A DNA stretch of 64,000 nt from Fasciolopsis buskii. Lineage: Eukaryota > Platyhelminthes > Trematoda > Plagiorchiida > Fasciolidae. The stretch spans positions 1 through 64,000 of the forward strand of contig LUCM01002940.1 in assembly GCA_008360955.1 (NCBI GenBank), written 5' to 3'. The position numbers and the translations under genes are program-made. The notes under the pieces were generated by a model. That model was not told where the DNA came from. It saw only the letters and a list, made by a program, of their open reading frames with translations, and did not search any database. Below, one piece after another: positions 59,182-64,000 of the stretch. Position 1 is the first letter of the stretch. The number at the start of each line of letters is the position of its first letter.

Positions 59182-59250
59182 TCCGCCAGGGCAGTATTTG
59201 GGCAGTTTGTCTATCAGCACAATTCCCCCATGAATCAATAAGCATCTGCT
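59182..59250 (+). CDS. Candidate short exon
   Basis: Acceptor ATCCACTAACACTGATCAG, YSIRQGSIWAVCLSAQFPHE then SISIC (phase 2-2), strong donor CTG|GTAAGT. Unassigned. Confidence 0.2.
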
Positions 59251-60672
59251 GGTAAGTGTTCATGAGCACAAATTTCCATAGATGAATGGAATCGATATTT
59301 GTCGCAATCTACCTACATGACTTCCAATACAAAGGCAATCAGTTTTGCCAAATAATGCCATCAAGGGGTAAAACCAAAGAGAACCACATTTCGCAAGGAC
59401 TCGGAGAGGAAAGGAGCTTTTCTATTACCTTCGAGTGTTTTGATCACTGAAAAGTATCGAGCTGATCGTGTAAACTGTACAGGGAACAGTGTTATGCACC
59501 TAAAAAGTTGTCAGTACGTTGACATATACAGAAGGCAGAAGTGTCAGAAATGGCAGAAGAGTATGAGGCCGAATGAACAGCAACGATTACGAAAATGGCA
59601 CAAGAAAGCAGAAATGGATCACAAAACTAAACACTTCTGAATCAAGTTTTGAATTTTGAGCTAAGGCCAGCTGCTAGGTCCGGTGACCTAATATATGGAG
59701 CTTAAAGTTAAAAGGAGACTTGAAGTACATGTTGGCTTGTGTTTTCACACAATTCCGCAATACTTCAAATCAGAAGGAAAAGATGCACGATGAAAGGGAC
59801 CATTTGTTGGACGCTGTCGCTATCGTTTTACGGCCTTGTCAAGGCAGTTTCCTAGACTCATCGCTTCTATCTATCCAATAGTCAGCCCAAACAAAACAAA
59901 TATTTTCACTGTGGAGTGTTTTGGAAAAAACGAAACAAGGCCAACTACAGAGGAGTAAAATCCGAAGATTTATGAGGTATGCGGTTTTACATGACAGGGA
60001 TTACTGATGGTTAATTAACAATCTGGGAAGTTTTAGCAATAAGGTTAAAAGAAATATTTCGGAAGGAGAGTGAATAGTTTGGAATCAAAACTGGCAATCT
60101 ACATTTCAATTGACAATGACAACCTAATCCATTACAGCCATACTGTCTGCCTTTGGTAAGTGTAGTCTCAACGTTGTCTAATCGGGCGAAATCTGCTTCA
60201 CCTGATTTGACGATGGTATACTGACACAAGACCTTTGGGAGTAGAAGCGAATCGCGAATCTTGAAATCGATGCAACGCGACTAGTTCATCTGATTTATTT
60301 GCATTAATGGCTGTTTTTTTGACAAATAAAGTAGATTAACATGGTCTAGTGCGATGTTACAACGGCTTATGACTGAGCATCAATATTCCAACAACCTGGC
60401 TGTGTCCGCTATCCGGTCGGTTTATTTGTGATTGCATTCAGCCTCGCTCCACTAGGTGTTTGTCAGGTCTTTTATCTTCATTCTACGCGTGATTGTTGCG
60501 ACCCGGTTTGACGTGATAAAGAATGAGATGAAACAAAGAAATCTATTACTGGTTTTTAGCAGACTGATTTATTCTATTCGCAAATTTTCCAGTTTTGCCG
60601 TAGCTCGGAATAATGGCTGTTTTTATTTGTCTCGTATTATTTTCAAGTAAATTTTTGCTAGTTTTGTTTCAG

Positions 60673-60977
60673 TTGTTTTAGGGTCGGAAGTGGGACTAGG
60701 TGGTACATCCATGGATTGGAAAACCCATCTACGCCCCAATTCCTCAAAAATTGACGCTCGTGTCCACAAAGCTAGCACCACGTATAAACAGTTAGAGATC
60801 AACCAAATCGTTGTTTGTGTTCCCCGTGGCTTTGCTGTTCTTTTCCATTGGAAAGCGACAGACGAGACGAATCAGTTGTTGCCGTATGCTACCAGAATAG
60901 TAGATTCGCGCAAAACTGAATGTTCACTCACTTTATCTGGGATCGAGAATCATGCCTACAACTCGGTCGGTATTGGA
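60673..60977 (+). CDS. Candidate gene D, penultimate exon
   Basis: Acceptor TTTGCTAGTTTTGTTTCAG, phase 1 in, about 101 codons (VGLGGTSMDWKTHLRPNSSK ... EINQIVVCVPRGFAVLFHWK ... SLTLSGIENHAYNSVGIG) to the donor GGA|GTACCT in phase 0. A TAA follows seven bases later. The next exon opens in phase. No family recognised. Confidence 0.35.
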
Positions 60978-61138
60978 GTACCTATCCAGTAAACAGGTTT
61001 GCAGTTAGATTTCTTCTCGTGGCGTGTTCCGCATGTAAATGTCCTATTCTCTGGTTTCGCTTACATTTATGAAGCTTAGATAGGGCAGGATAACACTAAT
61101 ATTGGTCTCCTTTTGGTTCCGAATGTTCTTTCTCGCAG

Positions 61139-61285
61139 GCTTTTCCTGATCTGGACTTCGTTTGCATTAAGGCGGAACGAATAGTGAATATCAAAAGTGG
61201 TTTTTCGGGAAAGAAAGTTATCCCAGGGGCCGGCACATCACAGCCCATTTCCTTGGTGGAAATCGACTGTCCCTTGCAACCGTGA
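61139..61285 (+). CDS. Candidate gene D, terminal exon
   Basis: Strong acceptor (CCGAATGTTCTTTCTCGCAG), 48 codons in phase 0 (AFPDLDFVCIKAERIVNIKS, then GFSGKKVIPGAGTSQPISLV and EIDCPLQP) and TGA. Evenly composed, protein-like, with the highest-quality acceptor of this model. Confidence 0.38.
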   Translation, partial: AFPDLDFVCIKAERIVNIKSGFSGKKVIPGAGTSQPISLVEIDCPLQP

Positions 61286-61443
61286 CCAGAATCTCTAGTT
61301 GGATTTACCCTTTAATAAGCTTAATTTGCATGTTGCATAAGGGCACTATATGCAGAATTTAAGAAAAAACAAAAATAATTAGAATGGGTTACAATACTGT
61401 TTTCATAAACCAAATTCAATCGATGAATAACAAATTGGTTTAG

Positions 61444-61541
61444 CGTGAAAAAGCAAGATACCGAAATAGCTGAGCAGTTAGATCAAAAACGGAAGCCCAT
61501 GGGAATGAATGTGCTAGTCAATGTTTGTCGCCCAACTGGTA
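61444..61541 (+). CDS. Candidate internal exon, unknown protein
   Basis: Acceptor CAAATTGGTTTAG, VKKQDTEIAEQLDQKRKPMG then MNVLVNVCRPT (phase 2 in, phase 1 out), donor ACTG|GTAATT. The frame continues open to 61651 unspliced. It lies downstream of gene D's stop, so it would belong to another gene or isoform. Confidence 0.22.
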
Positions 61542-61865
61542 ATTATACTGCCAGTGTTCACATTATGTGGGATTGGACGGCACATTCCGTGGACCTTATG
61601 TTACAGTGTGTGATCTTTTCTCACTGTGGGCACCAAACCAGACAGTTGTGAAAGAAATGGCGTCTCCCCCGTCGACCGTGACATTTGTAGTGAATGAGTA
61701 ATGGAAGCTGCTGGCGCGCCCAGATGGGTTGAACATCTTGAAATCAGCTTCACTGGTGTTTTATGAATACTGTTTGACAGTTGTGTAATGTGCGGTATTC
61801 GATCTGTATTTGCGCTGGCAATTAATGGACAGAAAACATTCCGATTTTTCCACTTTAATTTACAA

Positions 61866-61920
61866 ATGGCATTCTCAGTTTCGTCATTTCACATGGACGG
61901 AAAAAGCTCCAAGTGGGTTG
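61866..61920 (+). CDS. Candidate initial exon (MAFSVSSFHMDGKSSKWV)
   Basis: ATG in a strong context (ACAAATGGC), 18 codons, strong donor GTTG|GTAAGT in phase 1. A rival reading uses the internal TTCTCAG as acceptor (FRHFTWTEKAPSGL). No downstream partner could be fixed; 62363 is one phase-compatible option. Confidence 0.22.
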
Positions 61921-64000
61921 GTAAGTGTTATTTTTAACGAGATCTGACAGTACGTGCCAGGGAAAACGTGAATAATGGATCCTGCAGCGTAGAAAACGAA
62001 CAAATTTGTGAACAGTACGGGGATAATGAAAGCCTAAGTACATTCGTGAAATACCGTGAACACTAAAATGCGTACCCATTTGTAAGGATAAGGCTAAGGT
62101 CCTTTGAGAACATTTGAACTGGATTGATAAGAGATCCAAATTTATTGGTGTGAAGATACGCTTACGGTTACGAATGGTTCAATGCAAACAGACCCCAAGT
62201 GATTTAAAATGCCCGTTGCTTGGTACTCCACCTTATTTCACTCTGTTACGGCCCAATAGCAGAGGCTTTGCGGCAACATATGGATTCTGACTGAATGGCC
62301 GTTGCTTGTTGTCTAGGGTTGAGTCACACCAAGTTTTCGCTGCTATTGGATGCGATTGACTAATGTGAAAAGAATTCTGTCCGCTTGCTGCATTTATTGG
62401 CATCCGATTACCTGAAAAATGCTTGGCAAGTTAAAACCTGGAATTTTATAAAAAGCAAGGCTAACAGGAGCACGTTGGACGTTCAAGTAGACCTCTTCAT
62501 CTGCATGTCATACGGTCCAAAAGTCACAATTTGCTATCTGATAACTACTTGGACCATTTTTTCTCGATATTGGAAACTGATTAAAAACTTTTGTGTTAAG
62601 ATGCCGCAGTCACTCAAAGGGCTGATTAATGAATAACCGATTTGGAATGATGGGATTCGAACCAAAGAATCACATTTCTAAAATAAGTGTCTATGAGGCT
62701 CTGATCGCCGGCAGTAAATCAACTTAGTTAAAGGATGCTGGATTGGATGCCGCTGTAAAATGTCTTGATAGCTTTAGTTGTTATAAAACCAATCTAAGTA
62801 GGTGGTTCATTGTATTGGTCATCTAAGAGAATATTTTCAATGCTTGCAAAAACGACTATTTAGTTACATGGAGCATACAACTTAGTAAAGTCAGGTGCGA
62901 CCAAATACGTTCAAGGATTCCGTCATAAAAGACAATGAAAACCCAGGCGATTTTACGTATTCACCTTTCTGCATATCTTTGAATATCCAGGTATTTCCTG
63001 GTTTCTTCCCTCGAAGTTTGTTGAATTTCTGTTCCATGTGATCCTTCCGAATACGTCTTATTATTGTTGATGACAATTAGTTGGTACACATGGCAGGTGT
63101 ACATTTTTACCGTGATATAAACTACATTATTTGGGAATACCAATTATACGGCTGCATCACAAATTAACGGCGATCAGCTGACGGAATGCTTTGCCCAATT
63201 CCGCAGCACAATACAATGGAAACAATATAATTCTTACGGTAAAACAACAAACAAATCATTGTCTATTTGTTGCTACAGTCGTTCATTATGAAGTTCGATT
63301 TTAAGTACATACTTTTTATCCGCAATGTTTATCGTCTCCGTAGGAAGGGGTCACATGTTTATACTGAGAGAAAATTTGGAATAAAAATGGTTTGCTCATT
63401 TATCAGTTACTGGAAAAGTTCAATTTGTTTTGCGCTCTCGAAACAGTTGGTAGTTTTTCCTCCATCTGGTGAACTGTTAGCATTTCGAAATTTATAAATT
63501 CGTTTCACTTAAAGAACTCACACAAGGAACGTTTATCACAATACTCGATAGGGATAAAAATCAGAAAACCGTTAGTCTATTTTTGTGCTAGGTTTTGACT
63601 TACTCTCTTTTCGGTTAAACACTCTGAAAACCATGTGACGTTAATCTGTCAATTACGACCTGTAATTATATTATGACACCTAATTATTGGGCTAAGTATA
63701 ACACAAAATGACAAATAGAATATTTCTGGGACTGAGATGTGCTTGTTACTGGTTGCCAGTTTAGTGACGTGGCCAGCGGGTGATCCCTAGGGAATCTTCG
63801 AAACAAATTAGCATATTCATTCTGTCGTAGTAGTCACATTAGCTACCTTGAGTCCTTTGTGATACCGTCACATTTGTTGCTCATAAACACTACTGAGATG
63901 GCACATACACAGGACCTAGCTAGCTGAGAGCACTGTTGTGGAGCAAATTGTCCCTTAAAGAAGACATCGGCAGCACCGCAATAGAACACAGGAATCTTAG
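61921..64000. other. No further supported gene
   Basis: 62385-62636 (+) is an 83-codon open frame ending KMPQSLKGLINE just before the SINE head. 63267-63497 (+) is open without motif. Confidence 0.3.
62640..62725 (-). mobile_element. Decayed tRNA-like SINE head
   Basis: The minus strand reads GGCGATCAGAGCCTCATAGACAC ... TTTGGTTCGAATCCCATCA; the B-box is perfect. Confidence 0.45.

Larger units (their letters stand above)
58263..60672. other. No further supported gene
   Basis: 59440-59640 (+) is a very basic open frame (QKCQKWQKSMRPNEQQRLRK). 60046-60153 (+) ends at a good donor (TTTG|GTAAGT) with a sensible peptide, but does not join the exon at 60673 directly. Confidence 0.3.

Noticed and set aside
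1..64000. CRISPR arrays, operons, bacterial or phage genes
   Set aside because: No regularly spaced repeats, Shine-Dalgarno-linked gene runs or prokaryotic proteins were seen; the sequence has split eukaryotic exons and SINE/LINE relics.
1..64000. Trans-splicing spliced-leader RNA gene
   Set aside because: No donor-containing leader block followed by a compact structured RNA was recognised on either strand.

Overview
The window looks like nuclear DNA of a metazoan with a large, intron-rich, AT-leaning genome. A trematode-like flatworm is the best guess. The reasons are a recognisable STMND1/stathmin-type gene split by a 49-nt GT-AG intron, a decayed RTE-type LINE of the kind common in fluke genomes, many decayed tRNA-derived SINE-like sequences, TA/CT/ATC microsatellites, and no operons or long uninterrupted genes. 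The species cannot be fixed from the sequence alone. Positions 52283-53096 are an assembly gap.

Open frames of 60-140 codons are expected here by chance, so exon calls rest on splice signals plus phase agreement, not on length. The firmest protein call is on the minus strand at 6093-6636: an N-acylated stathmin-domain protein (exons 1 and 2; its 3' end is not identified). Next best are a minus-strand terminal exon with one membrane segment and a Ser/Thr-rich tail (42367-42586), a minus-strand two-exon gene end at 54591-55157 (with one in-frame TGA), a minus-strand four-exon model at 30680-32139, and a minus-strand exon pair at 28756-28955. A minus-strand exon encoding a secretory signal peptide (53097-53206) runs straight into the assembly gap.

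Weaker phase-consistent models lie at 2000-2139, 15529-15808 and 35579-36164 (minus) and at 29423-29693, 57633-58262 and 60673-61285 (plus). Single candidate exons are listed with low confidence.

Layout: 1-6.1 kb is mostly non-coding, with a possible small 3' gene end at 2 kb. 6.1-6.6 kb is the stathmin-like gene. 8.6-9.4 kb is the RTE LINE relic. 9.4-25 kb is gene-poor. 25-38 kb has the highest density of exon candidates, on both strands. 38-52 kb is mainly repeats plus the 42.4 kb terminal exon. 53-62 kb holds the signal-peptide exon, the 54.6-55.2 kb gene end and several plus-strand exon candidates. The candidate genes show no shared pathway, and no CRISPR, operon-like or defence system is present.
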